Shown here: positions 1-7,788 of the stretch, one piece after another
How positions within the stretch are numbered: the stretch's first letter is position 1
Layout: the number at the start of each line of letters is the position of its first letter
Origin: Metarhizobium sp039808465
Lineage (GTDB): Bacteria > Pseudomonadota > Alphaproteobacteria > Rhizobiales > Rhizobiaceae
Direction of reading: 5' to 3'
Assembly (NCBI GenBank): GCA_039808465.1
Contig: JBDHTA010000002.1
Coordinates: forward strand, 1-62,806
Length of the DNA: 62,806 bases
Made by a program: the position numbers and the translations under genes
The notes under the pieces: model-generated
Databases searched by the model: none
What the model saw: the letters and a program-made list of their open reading frames with translations, nothing else
Told to the model about the DNA's origin: nothing

Positions 1-569
1 TCGGCGGGGTTCTTCTTGTGGGCATCGACGGCGACGCGGGCGCCCGCCTGCTGCTCGTCCAGCGGCCGCTTCGACAATTGCCCGTAATCGGCCATCGAGC
101 GGGTGTCGAACAACACCTCGCCCGCCGCCACATAGGCATGGCCCCTGGCGATCAGCGTTTCGATGATGGCGATCATCTGCGCAATATTGTCGGTGGCGCG
201 TGGCTCGACATCCGGCGGCAGGCAGCCCAGCGCCTCGACATCGCGATGGAACTGCTGCTCCGTCTTTTCGGTCACGGCGCGGATGGCGTCGTTGAGCGCC
301 AGATGCGGAAAATCGCGCAGCGCCCGCGCATTGATCTTGTCGTCGACATCGGTGATGTTGCGGACATAGGTGACGTTTTCAGCGCCATAGACATGCCGCA
401 GCAGCCGGTAGAGCACATCGAACACGATCACCGGCCGCGCATTGCCGATATGGGCGAAGTCGTAGACCGTCGGCCCGCAGACATACATGCGGATATTCGT
501 CGGGTCGATCGGCCGGAATTCGGCCTTTTCGCGGGTCAGCGTATTGTGCAGCTTGAGCGTGACGCTCAT
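1..569 (-). CDS. cysS: Cysteinyl-tRNA synthetase, N-terminal part (cut by window start)
   Basis: Charges tRNA-Cys with cysteine in the cytoplasm. The reverse-strand frame is open from an ATG at 569 to the window edge, giving about 189 residues. The peptide starts MSVTLKLHNTLTREK and contains MYVCGPTVYDFAHIGNAR, which is the class I synthetase start of CysS: the Cys in YVCGPT is a zinc ligand and HIGN is the ATP-binding HIGH-type motif. YVRNITDVDDKI follows, also typical of CysS. GGGAGAT just upstream serves as the ribosome binding site. The 3' end (KMSKS loop, anticodon domain) lies outside the window. A perfect hairpin lies in the leader (585-603). Confidence 0.97.
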   Translation of the reverse strand, partial: MSVTLKLHNTLTREKAEFRPIDPTNIRMYVCGPTVYDFAHIGNARPVIVFDVLYRLLRHVYGAENVTYVRNITDVDDKINARALRDFPHLALNDAIRAVTEKTEQQFHRDVEALGCLPPDVEPRATDNIAQMIAIIETLIARGHAYVAAGEVLFDTRSMADYGQLSKRPLDEQQAGARVAVDAHKKNPA

Positions 570-584
570 CGAAATCTCCCTAAA

Positions 585-603
585 GCATGGCGCGGCGCCA
601 TGC
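585..603 (-). promoter_or_regulatory. Perfect hairpin in the cysS leader
   Basis: GCATGGCGC and GCGCCATGC are perfect 9-bp arms around a single G, 15 nt upstream of the cysS start codon and just outside its Shine-Dalgarno. It could affect translation initiation or be a remnant of a palindromic repeat. The rest of the 570-800 gap shows no further gene. Confidence 0.5.
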
Positions 604-800
604 GGCGTACGAAAAGGCGAAGCGTTTCCGGTCCGGCCGGTCGTCCGTCTGCTCGGTAAGCTTTTCAGGGAGACGAAAACGGCCAGGCCAGCGGAAGCGC
701 TAGCGAATAATAATCCAGCAGATGCAAATTGCCGTTTTCATGGGCCTTGTTATGACGCGCAGCGGCGGCCCGGTCAAGAGCCGCCCGCCGGCCGCGCCGC

Positions 801-1541
801 TTATTCCGGCCTGCGGTAATCGACGATTTTGTTTTCGCGCACGATGAACAGCTTGCCGGTTTCCGTCTGGTCCGGCCCGACCAGCGGCAGCAGCGTTTCG
901 GCGACTTCGGAAGGGTGCGGCACCGTCGACGGATCCTCGCCCGGAATTGCCTGCGCGCGCATGGCGGTGCGGGTGGCGCCGGGATCGACGGAGAGGATGC
1001 GCAGCGCCGTGCGCTGCGTCTCGCCCGCCCATGTGCGCGCCAGCGCTTCGACGGCGGCCTTGGACGCCGAATACGGCCCCCAGAACGGCTTGCAGGAATG
1101 CGCGGCCCCCGAGGAGAGAATGAGGGCGCGGCCTGCGTCGGATTTCAGCAGCAGCGGCTCCACCGAACGGATCAGCCGCCATGTGGCGTTGACGTTGATG
1201 GTCATCACCTTTTCGAACACCTTGGCCTCGACATGGCCGATCGGCGAAATCGTGCCGAGCACGCCCGCATTGGCGACGAGGATATCGAGCTTGCCCCAGC
1301 GTTCGAAGATCGAGCCGCCGAGGCGGTCGATGGCGCCCATGTCGGCGAGATCGAAGGGAACCAGCGTGGCGCTGCCGCCCGCCGCCTTGATCTCGTCGTC
1401 CAGCTCCTCCAGCCCGCCGACCGTGCGCGCGCAGGCGATGACATGCGCGCCCGCCCTGGCCAGCGCCAGCGCCGTGAAGTAACCGATGCCGCGCGAAGCG
1501 CCGGTGACCAGCGCCAGCCGGCCGTTGAGGTTGACAGTCAT
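801..1541 (-). CDS. SDR family NAD(P)-dependent oxidoreductase
   Basis: A 246-residue classical short-chain dehydrogenase/reductase; the substrate is unknown. The Rossmann glycine motif TGASRGIG is at residues 14-21, the NAG motif is VANAGVLG, and the active site shows a serine (LSSGAA) followed by Y-x-x-x-K in PYSASK. GGAGGAACG precedes the ATG. It lies 149 nt downstream of purF on the same strand, separated by a repeat with two hairpins, so it may have its own promoter or be transcribed by readthrough. Nothing in the sequence links it to purine synthesis. Confidence 0.9.
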   Translation of the reverse strand: MTVNLNGRLALVTGASRGIGYFTALALARAGAHVIACARTVGGLEELDDEIKAAGGSATLVPFDLADMGAIDRLGGSIFERWGKLDILVANAGVLGTISPIGHVEAKVFEKVMTINVNATWRLIRSVEPLLLKSDAGRALILSSGAAHSCKPFWGPYSASKAAVEALARTWAGETQRTALRILSVDPGATRTAMRAQAIPGEDPSTVPHPSEVAETLLPLVGPDQTETGKLFIVRENKIVDYRRPE

Positions 1542-1561
1542 CGTTCCTCCGGAATGCGGTT

Positions 1562-1656
1562 AGAGCATTTCCAGCAAAAGTGTGAAGCGGTTTTGCGTTC
1601 GGAAATGCCTGAAAACAAAGAGTTGGAGCGTTTTCGCGATTCGTGGAAAAGCTCCA
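1562..1656. repeat. Dispersed two-hairpin repeat, copy A
   Basis: The first stem is nested: outer arms GCATTTCC (1565-1572) and GGAAATGC (1601-1608), inner arms GCAAAA (1574-1579) and TTTTGC (1591-1596). A linker TGAAAACAAAGAG follows, then a second stem-loop formed by TGGAGC (1624-1629) and GCTCCA (1651-1656). Related copies occur at 21352, 27265 and 32178. It sits between purF and the SDR gene, where it may also act on transcript ends. Confidence 0.75.
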
Positions 1657-1690
1657 GGGCGGGTCGCCCGCGCGGCCCGGTCCGGCAGGC

Positions 1691-3217
1691 TCAGCCGCCG
1701 GATGCCAGCATGGAAACCTTGCGGCCGGGCGTTTCGCCATTCTTGTCGAGAAGGCGGGTCGGATAGTCGCCGGTAAAGTAATGGTCGGTGAATTGCGGGT
1801 TTTCCGGGTTGCGGGGCTCGCCGCCGACGGCCTTGTAAAGCCCGTCGATGGTCAGGAATTCCAGCGAATCCGCGCCGATATACTTCGCCATCGCCTTGAC
1901 GTCGGCATATTGGTTGGCGAGCAGCCTTTCGGCGTCGGGCGTATCGATGCCGTAGAAATCCGGGAAGAAGATCATCGGGCTGGCGACGCGGATATGCACC
2001 TCCGTCGCGCCCGCTTCGCGGATCATCTGCACGATCTTCACCGAGGTCGTGCCGCGCACGATGGAATCGTCGACCAGCACCACGCGCTTGCCCTCGATCA
2101 TCGCCCGGTTGGCCGAATGCTTCAGCTTGACGCCGAAGGCGCGGATCTGCTGCGTCGGCTCGATGAAGGTGCGCCCGACATAATGGTTGCGGATGATGCC
2201 GTATTCGAAGGGAATGCCGCTCTGCTGCGCGAAACCGAGGGCCGCGGGCGTGCCGCCATCGGGCACCGGCACCACGACATCGGCGTCAACAGGCGCTTCC
2301 TTGGCGAGATTGATGCCCATGTTCTTGCGCGCCACATAGACGCTGCGCCCGCCAATGACGGAATCGGGGCGGGCGAAATAGACATATTCGAACAGGCAGA
2401 GCCGCTCGGCAGGCGGATTGACCGGCTTGCGCGCATCGATGCTGATCGAGCCGTCCGGCTGGATCTCGCAGATCACCACTTCGCCGTTCTCGACATCGCG
2501 GACATATTTCGCGCCGATGATATCGAGGGCGCAGGTTTCCGAGCAGAAGATCGGCTTGCCGTCGAGTTCGCCCATCACCAGCGGCCGGATGCCGATGGGG
2601 TCGCGGGCGGCGATCAGCTTGGTGCGCGTCATCGCCACCATGGCATAGCCGCCTTCCATCTGCCGCACGGCGTCGATGAAACGGTCGACGGTGGAGGTGT
2701 GGCGCGAGCGGGCGATGAGATGCAGCACCACTTCCGTATCGGAAGTGGACTGACAGATGGCGCCGGTGGCGATGATCTGGCGGCGCAGCGTCAGCCCGTT
2801 GGTGAAATTGCCGTTATGGGCAATCGCGATGCCGCCGACTTCCAGCTCGGCGAACAGCGGCTGCACGTTGCGCAGCGCCACTTCCCCGGTGGTGGAATAG
2901 CGGGTGTGGCCGATGGCGATGGTGCCGGGCAGCTTCGCCAGCGTCGCCGGGTCGGTGTAATGGTCGCCGACGAGACCCATGTGCTTTTCGGTGCGGAACT
3001 GCTTGCCGTCGAAGGACACGATGCCCGCCGCTTCCTGCCCGCGATGCTGGAGGGCATGCAGGCCGAGCGCGGTCAGCGTCGCCGCATCCGAATGGCCGAG
3101 AATGCCGAAAACGCCGCATTCCTCATGCAGCGTATCGCCGTCGAGCGCGTCATCGATATCGTGGCGCGAGGCCGTTGCGCATTTCTGCTGGAATTGCTCT
3201 GGGCTGGAATGCGTCAT
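1691..3217 (-). CDS. purF: Amidophosphoribosyltransferase (glutamine PRPP amidotransferase)
   Basis: Catalyses the first committed step of purine synthesis: PRPP plus glutamine gives phosphoribosylamine. The protein has 508 residues. Residues 1-33 look like a propeptide; the N-terminal nucleophile is Cys34 in EECGVFGIL. The class II glutamine amidotransferase domain (HTRYSTTG, HNGNFTN) is followed by a phosphoribosyltransferase domain with the PRPP loop VLVDDSIVRGTTS. The Shine-Dalgarno at the ATG is weak, but no better in-frame start is seen before Cys34. The propeptide segment PEQFQQKCATASR is coded by DNA resembling the left half of the dispersed repeat (see findings). purM and purN lie far away at 51.5-53.2 kb. 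Confidence 0.97.
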   Translation of the reverse strand: MTHSSPEQFQQKCATASRHDIDDALDGDTLHEECGVFGILGHSDAATLTALGLHALQHRGQEAAGIVSFDGKQFRTEKHMGLVGDHYTDPATLAKLPGTIAIGHTRYSTTGEVALRNVQPLFAELEVGGIAIAHNGNFTNGLTLRRQIIATGAICQSTSDTEVVLHLIARSRHTSTVDRFIDAVRQMEGGYAMVAMTRTKLIAARDPIGIRPLVMGELDGKPIFCSETCALDIIGAKYVRDVENGEVVICEIQPDGSISIDARKPVNPPAERLCLFEYVYFARPDSVIGGRSVYVARKNMGINLAKEAPVDADVVVPVPDGGTPAALGFAQQSGIPFEYGIIRNHYVGRTFIEPTQQIRAFGVKLKHSANRAMIEGKRVVLVDDSIVRGTTSVKIVQMIREAGATEVHIRVASPMIFFPDFYGIDTPDAERLLANQYADVKAMAKYIGADSLEFLTIDGLYKAVGGEPRNPENPQFTDHYFTGDYPTRLLDKNGETPGRKVSMLASGG

Positions 3218-3355
3218 GGGTCTCGGCCTTTGTTCGGGACGGGGTACGGGATCTCAAATGCCAAACGCTCCGCACGGCGTTTTCAGGCTGCTGCGGAGCG
3301 ATGTTGCGATGCCACAAATGGCCACGGCCATCAAGTCTTTCAAGACGAAATCGGC

Positions 3356-3955
3356 TCAGCCATTTGTCGCGGGCGCGTCGTCCTCCGGCGCCGGATCGGT
3401 AGCGGTGCCCGGCTCCGCGCCGGTTTCGGGGGCGGGCGCATCCTTGCCGAGAATGCGCGCGCGCATCTGCGGCTCGATATCCTCCGGCAGCACGGCTTCC
3501 AGCTTCGCCACCAGCCCGTCCAGGAAGGGCTTCGACTTGGCGTTGTTGATCCAGTCCGGGCGATGATTGGCGTCGACCAGCCAGTTCCAGAAGGCCACCG
3601 CCACGACCAGCAACAGGATACCCCGCGCTGCGCCGAAGAGAAAGCCCAATGTGCGGTCCAGCGCGCCGATGCGGCTGTCGATGATGAAATCGGCGATCCG
3701 CATGGTGATGAAGGAAATGACGATCAGCGCCACGATGAAGATGAGCGCGGCCGAGCCCGCCACGGCGATGCGCTTGTCGTCGGTATAGTTCAGCGCATGC
3801 GGCACCAGCAGCGGATAGAAATAATAGGCCGCCGCCGCGGCGCCGCCCCAGCTTGCGATGGACAGAACCTCCCGCGAAAAGCCGCGCACCATGGCGAGAA
3901 CGGCGGAAAACAGGGTCACGCCGATAACAACGCCGTCGAAAATCGTAATGGGCAT
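3356..3955 (-). CDS. cvpA: CvpA family membrane protein (colicin V production)
   Basis: An inner-membrane protein of about 199 residues starting MPITIFDGVV. Four hydrophobic segments (about residues 5-25, 30-50, 63-85 and 100-125) are followed by an acidic, Ala/Pro-rich tail. In E. coli the family is known for colicin V production and neighbours purF, as here (138 nt upstream of purF, same strand); its molecular role is unclear. A start five codons upstream is possible, but GGAG lies about 9 nt before the chosen ATG, within that upstream extension. Confidence 0.9.
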   Translation of the reverse strand: MPITIFDGVVIGVTLFSAVLAMVRGFSREVLSIASWGGAAAAAYYFYPLLVPHALNYTDDKRIAVAGSAALIFIVALIVISFITMRIADFIIDSRIGALDRTLGFLFGAARGILLLVVAVAFWNWLVDANHRPDWINNAKSKPFLDGLVAKLEAVLPEDIEPQMRARILGKDAPAPETGAEPGTATDPAPEDDAPATNG

Positions 3956-4050
3956 AGTCTGCAACTCCATCGCGCGCGGATGCCTGCCGCCCCGCCGCCG
4001 GTCTTGTTCGATGGACCCCTATAGCACCGGCATCCGCCGCTGCCAAAGGA

Positions 4051-5454
4051 TCACGCCTCTTCCTCCACCTGTTTCAGCGCGTTTCTCGATCCGGCGATGC
4101 GGGCGACGAGATCGGCAAGGGCTTCCACGTCGTTCCAGCGCCCGCCCGCCGCCTTGGGCAGATCCGGCGAACCGGAGGGCAGGACGGCCGACGAAAAGCC
4201 GAGCTTTTCCGCTTCCTTGAGGCGATGCGCGGTATGCGAGACAGGCCGCACCGCCCCCGACAGGCTGATTTCGCCGAAGTAGACGCAATCGGCGGGCAGG
4301 GCAAGCCCCGCAAGCGACGAAACCAGCGCCGCCGCGACCGCAAGATCGGCGGCGGGCTCGGCGATGCGGTAGCCGCCCGCGACGTTGAGGTAGACATCGT
4401 GGCTTCCGAGCCGCACCCCGCAATGGGCTTCCAGCACCGCGAGAATCATCGACAGCCGCGCCGAATCCCAGCCGACGACGGCGCGGCGCGGCGTGCCGAG
4501 CGAGGTCGGCGCCACCAGCGCCTGCACTTCCACCAGCACGGGCCGCGTGCCCTCCATGCCTGCGAAAACGGCCGCCCCCGGCGCTTTCGCATTGCGCTCG
4601 CCCAGGAAAAGCTCGGAAGGATTGGCGACTTCGCGCAAGCCGCTATCCGACATTTCGAAGACGCCGATCTCGTCGGTCGGCCCGAAACGGTTCTTCACCG
4701 TGCGCAGGATGCGGTAATGATGGCCGCGGTCGCCCTCGAAATACAGCACGGCGTCGACCATGTGCTCGACCACGCGCGGACCGGCGATCTGGCCCTCCTT
4801 GGTCACATGCCCGACGAGAACGATGGCCGCCCCTGTCTGCTTGGCGTAGCGGATCATCGCCTGAACCCCGGTGCGCACCTGCGCCACCGTGCCCGGCGCC
4901 GATTCGATCAGGTCGCTCCACAGCGTCTGGATCGAATCGATGATGACGAGATCGGGCCGCTTGCCTTCGGCGAGTGTCGCGAGGATATCCTCGACATTGG
5001 TTTCGGCGGCAAGCATCACGTCGGTTTCGGCGGCCCCCAGCCGCTGCGCCCGCAGCCGCACCTGCGCCACGGCCTCTTCGCCCGAGACATAGACGATGCG
5101 CTGTTTGTTGCGCGATAGCGCGGCCGCCGCCTGCATCAGCAGCGTCGACTTGCCGATGCCGGGATCGCCGCCGATCAGTACCGCCGAGCCGCGCACGAAG
5201 CCGCCGCCCAAGGCGCGGTCGAGTTCGGAGATCCGGGTGTGGACGCGGGGCGCTTCCTCGGTTTCGCCGGACAGCGGAACCAGCGCCACCGGGCGGCCCT
5301 TCTTCGGTGTCTTGCCGGGGCCGCCGCCGATGCCGCCCATCGGATCGTCCTCGATGATGGTGTTCCACTCGCCACAGCCCTCGCATTTTCCGGCCCAGCG
5401 ATTGTGGATCGTGCCGCAATTCTGGCAGATGAACTGGGTCTTGGCTTTGGCCAT
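4051..5454 (-). CDS. radA: DNA repair protein RadA
   Basis: A RecA-like helicase that aids branch migration during homologous recombination. The protein has 467 residues. An N-terminal zinc finger uses Cys10, Cys13, Cys24 and Cys27. The Walker A motif GGDPGIGKST is at about residues 95-104, and a Walker B-like LVIIDS follows. The RadA-specific KNRFG motif and a C-terminal Lon-protease-like domain (no active protease expected) complete the usual layout. It lies between cvpA and alr, all on the minus strand. Confidence 0.97.
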   Translation of the reverse strand: MAKAKTQFICQNCGTIHNRWAGKCEGCGEWNTIIEDDPMGGIGGGPGKTPKKGRPVALVPLSGETEEAPRVHTRISELDRALGGGFVRGSAVLIGGDPGIGKSTLLMQAAAALSRNKQRIVYVSGEEAVAQVRLRAQRLGAAETDVMLAAETNVEDILATLAEGKRPDLVIIDSIQTLWSDLIESAPGTVAQVRTGVQAMIRYAKQTGAAIVLVGHVTKEGQIAGPRVVEHMVDAVLYFEGDRGHHYRILRTVKNRFGPTDEIGVFEMSDSGLREVANPSELFLGERNAKAPGAAVFAGMEGTRPVLVEVQALVAPTSLGTPRRAVVGWDSARLSMILAVLEAHCGVRLGSHDVYLNVAGGYRIAEPAADLAVAAALVSSLAGLALPADCVYFGEISLSGAVRPVSHTAHRLKEAEKLGFSSAVLPSGSPDLPKAAGGRWNDVEALADLVARIAGSRNALKQVEEEA

Positions 5455-5583
5455 CGGGTTTTCCGTTTCATGCGCGCAACGTCCCGTCCCCGGTTCGGGC
5501 CGGGGAGGAGAAAGGCTGTTTGGTCACTGTTTGTTCTCGCTTAGCACAGGCAACCACAGCTTGCCAAGGGGCTTGAGGACGGC

Positions 5584-6744
5584 CTATTCCCCGTCTTCGA
5601 CGTAAAGCCGGTCGTAGCGCAGGCCGAGCCCGGTCAGAAGCTCGTAACCGATGGTGCCGCCGGCCCGCGCCACATCATCCAGCGCGATATTGTCTCCGAA
5701 CAGCTCGATATAATCGCCAGCGCGGATTTCATTTTCGGGAATGTCGGTCACGTCGAAAATCGTCATGTCCATGGTGACGCGGCCGACGACCGGCACCTTG
5801 CGGCCCGCGACATAACCGAACGCGCCGTCACGCACCACTTGCCGGAGCGGCAGGCCGGAGCCGGAGAGCGAGCGCAGATAGCCATCGGCATAGCCTGCGG
5901 ACACGATGGCGAGGCGGCTTTCGCGGGTCAGCTGATAGGTGCCGCCATAGCTGACCGTATCGCCCTTGCGCGCCTTGCGGATCTGGATGATGCGCGCCTC
6001 GGCCTTCACCACCGGCCGCATGGGATTGCGCATGTTGTTGACGGCCTCGCCGCCGTAAATTGCGATGCCGGGGCGGGTGAGGTCGAAGTGGTAGTCTTCG
6101 CCGAGGAAGATTCCGGCGGAGGATGAAAGGCTTGATTCGATGCCTTCGAAAGCGGCGGCAACCCTGCGGAATGATTCGAGTTGCTGGCGGTTGAGCAGGG
6201 AATCGGGATTGTCGCCGCTATGCAGATGCGACATCACCAGCACCGGCGAGAAGCTGGCCGGGCGGGATGCGTCGTCGGCCAGCGCCAGCGCATCCTCCAG
6301 CGGCACGCCGAGCCGGTTGAAGCCGGTGTCCACATGCAGCGCGTAAGGATAATCGCCAGCTTCGGCGAGAACGCCGAGCCAGAAGGCAAGCTGTTCTTCC
6401 GAGGCGATGACGGGCACGAGATCGTTGTCGAAGAAGATCGCCTCGCGCCCCGGCCAGATGCCCGACAGCACGAAGATGCGCGCATCCGGCGCGAAGGAGC
6501 GCAGCGTCTCGCCTTCCTCGGCCACCGCGACGAAGAAATCCCGCGCCCCCGCCTCGTAGAGCGCGGCGCCGACATCCTCGATGCCGAGCCCATAGGCATC
6601 GGCCTTGACGACGGCGGCCGCGCGCGCCTTGCCGGAACGGCGGGCCATGTCGCGCCAGTTTTCGACGATGGCGGAGAGATCGATGGTCAGGCGCAGCGGT
6701 GCCGCGTCGAAAGCGTCGCTGCCGGTCGGATCGTCTTCAAACAT
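5584..6744 (-). CDS. alr: Alanine racemase
   Basis: A PLP enzyme interconverting L- and D-alanine for peptidoglycan. The PLP lysine lies in VVKADAYGLG (about residue 47) and the second catalytic residue, Tyr, in the GYADGY region; the barrel and C-terminal beta domain are complete at about 386 residues. I chose the ATG at 6744 (MFEDDPTG) because GAGG lies just upstream; starts at 6750 or 6786 are possible. It is divergent from the AraC-type gene. A biosynthetic (Alr) rather than catabolic (DadX) role is inferred from the absence of a dadA neighbour. Confidence 0.95.
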   Translation of the reverse strand: MFEDDPTGSDAFDAAPLRLTIDLSAIVENWRDMARRSGKARAAAVVKADAYGLGIEDVGAALYEAGARDFFVAVAEEGETLRSFAPDARIFVLSGIWPGREAIFFDNDLVPVIASEEQLAFWLGVLAEAGDYPYALHVDTGFNRLGVPLEDALALADDASRPASFSPVLVMSHLHSGDNPDSLLNRQQLESFRRVAAAFEGIESSLSSSAGIFLGEDYHFDLTRPGIAIYGGEAVNNMRNPMRPVVKAEARIIQIRKARKGDTVSYGGTYQLTRESRLAIVSAGYADGYLRSLSGSGLPLRQVVRDGAFGYVAGRKVPVVGRVTMDMTIFDVTDIPENEIRAGDYIELFGDNIALDDVARAGGTIGYELLTGLGLRYDRLYVEDGE

Positions 6745-6824
6745 GCTCATCCTCGCTTTCCGGTTGCCGTTTCGCAGACCTAGCATGATTCCGGCGGCAA
6801 GGCAGGCGGTGCGCCGTCACTTTT

Positions 6825-6833
6825 GTTCAAGAC
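6825..6833 (+). promoter_or_regulatory. Candidate AraC operator half-site GTTCAAGAC (regulator gene)
   Basis: GTTCAAGAC, preceded by a T-rich tract, lies 29 nt upstream of the AraC-type gene. The same 9-mer recurs before azlC at 7728-7736. Its presence at both promoters of a regulator/target pair suggests a binding site. Confidence 0.45.
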
Positions 6834-6842
6834 CCCGCAGCC

Positions 6843-6860
6843 CCGCATGGTATCATGCGG
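6843..6860. promoter_or_regulatory. Dyad CCGCATG-N4-CATGCGG at the AraC gene start
   Basis: Perfect 7-bp arms end 2 nt before the ATG at 6863, where a Shine-Dalgarno would be expected. TATCAT within it resembles a -10 box, so the mRNA could be nearly leaderless, or the hairpin could limit translation. Confidence 0.4.
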
Positions 6861-6862
6861 CA

Positions 6863-7720
6863 ATGAAAAGCATTTCGCAGGAGCATGCGGCAGCCGAGCA
6901 GCCGCTGTCGGGCAGCGAGGCTGCGCGTTTCTGGCGCGCGCCGCGCTTTCGCGGCATGGAATGCCTCAGCGCCACCTTCATCACCCATGAATATGCCCCG
7001 CATGCCCACGATACCTTCAGCATCGGCGCCATCGAAAGCGGCAGCCAGATCGCCACCATCCAGGGCGCGCGCGAGGAAACCGGCCCCGGCGATCTCTATC
7101 TCATCAATCCCGGGGACATTCACGACGGCGCGCCGGGGCGGAGCGGTTACCGCTATCGCATGATCTATCCCGATGCCGGGCTTTTCTCGGAGATACTGGA
7201 GGATGTGTCGGGCCTCGCGCCGAAGGGCACGCCCGCCTTTGCGCACCGGCTGGTCCGCGATCCCGAACTGGCGGCCGCCTTTCACCACGCGCACCGCATG
7301 GCCGAGGGAGAAGGTGGCATGCTGGAAGCGGACGAGGGCATGTTCCGGCTGCTCTCGGCGATCTTCCTGCGCCATGGCGCCATGAAGGTGACGCCGCTGC
7401 AAAGCCGCGAGCGCAGCGCCGCCGCCCGGGTGCGCGATTATATCGAAGCCTGTCACGAGCGCGATATCGGGCTTTCGGAACTGGCCGCCGTCTCGGGGCT
7501 CAGCCGGGCGCATATGACCCGCTCCTTCCGGCGCGAATTCTTCATCACGCCGCATGCCTATCTCACCGACCTGCGCATTCGCAAGGCAAGGCGGCTGCTG
7601 CGGCTGGGCCAGAGCCCGGCGGAGGTGGCGCTGGCCTGCGGCTTTGCCGATCAGGCGCATCTGACCCGGCATTTCAAGGCGCGCAACGGCGTGACGCCGG
7701 GGCAGTTTCGCGGGCGATGA
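6863..7720 (+). CDS. AraC family transcriptional regulator
   Basis: A 285-residue regulator with an N-terminal AraC-type cupin domain (HEYAPHAHDTFSIGAIESG, GDLYLINPGDIHDG) and a C-terminal double helix-turn-helix. The HTH parts are LSELAAVSGLSRAHMTRSF and PAEVALACGFADQAHLTRHF, ending GVTPGQF. It directly precedes azlCD on the same strand. Regulators of this type commonly sit beside amino-acid exporters and respond to the exported compound, so control of azlCD is a reasonable inference. The frame is open further upstream into the alr region, but the peptide is family-like only from this ATG; no clear Shine-Dalgarno is present. Confidence 0.9.
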   Translation: MKSISQEHAAAEQPLSGSEAARFWRAPRFRGMECLSATFITHEYAPHAHDTFSIGAIESGSQIATIQGAREETGPGDLYLINPGDIHDGAPGRSGYRYRMIYPDAGLFSEILEDVSGLAPKGTPAFAHRLVRDPELAAAFHHAHRMAEGEGGMLEADEGMFRLLSAIFLRHGAMKVTPLQSRERSAAARVRDYIEACHERDIGLSELAAVSGLSRAHMTRSFRREFFITPHAYLTDLRIRKARRLLRLGQSPAEVALACGFADQAHLTRHFKARNGVTPGQFRGR

Positions 7721-7727
7721 GAATTTC

Positions 7728-7736
7728 GTTCAAGAC
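7728..7736 (+). promoter_or_regulatory. Candidate AraC operator half-site GTTCAAGAC (azlC)
   Basis: Second exact copy of the 9-mer found upstream of the AraC gene, 52 nt before the azlC start and just after the regulator's stop codon. A small inverted repeat CCGGGC/GCCCGG lies between it and azlC (7749-7767). Confidence 0.45.
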
Positions 7737-7788
7737 AGATGGCTGCGGCCGGGCTATTGCCGCCCGGAACATATGTCCGGACTGATAC

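Noticed and set aside
1643..4024. A 793-codon open frame antisense to purF and cvpA
   Set aside because: It is rich in His, Arg and Asp with no domain, and mirrors the codon pattern of the true minus-strand genes; typical of GC-rich antisense frames. The same applies to the long frames opposite dnaB, lptD, uvrC, ppk and hlyD.
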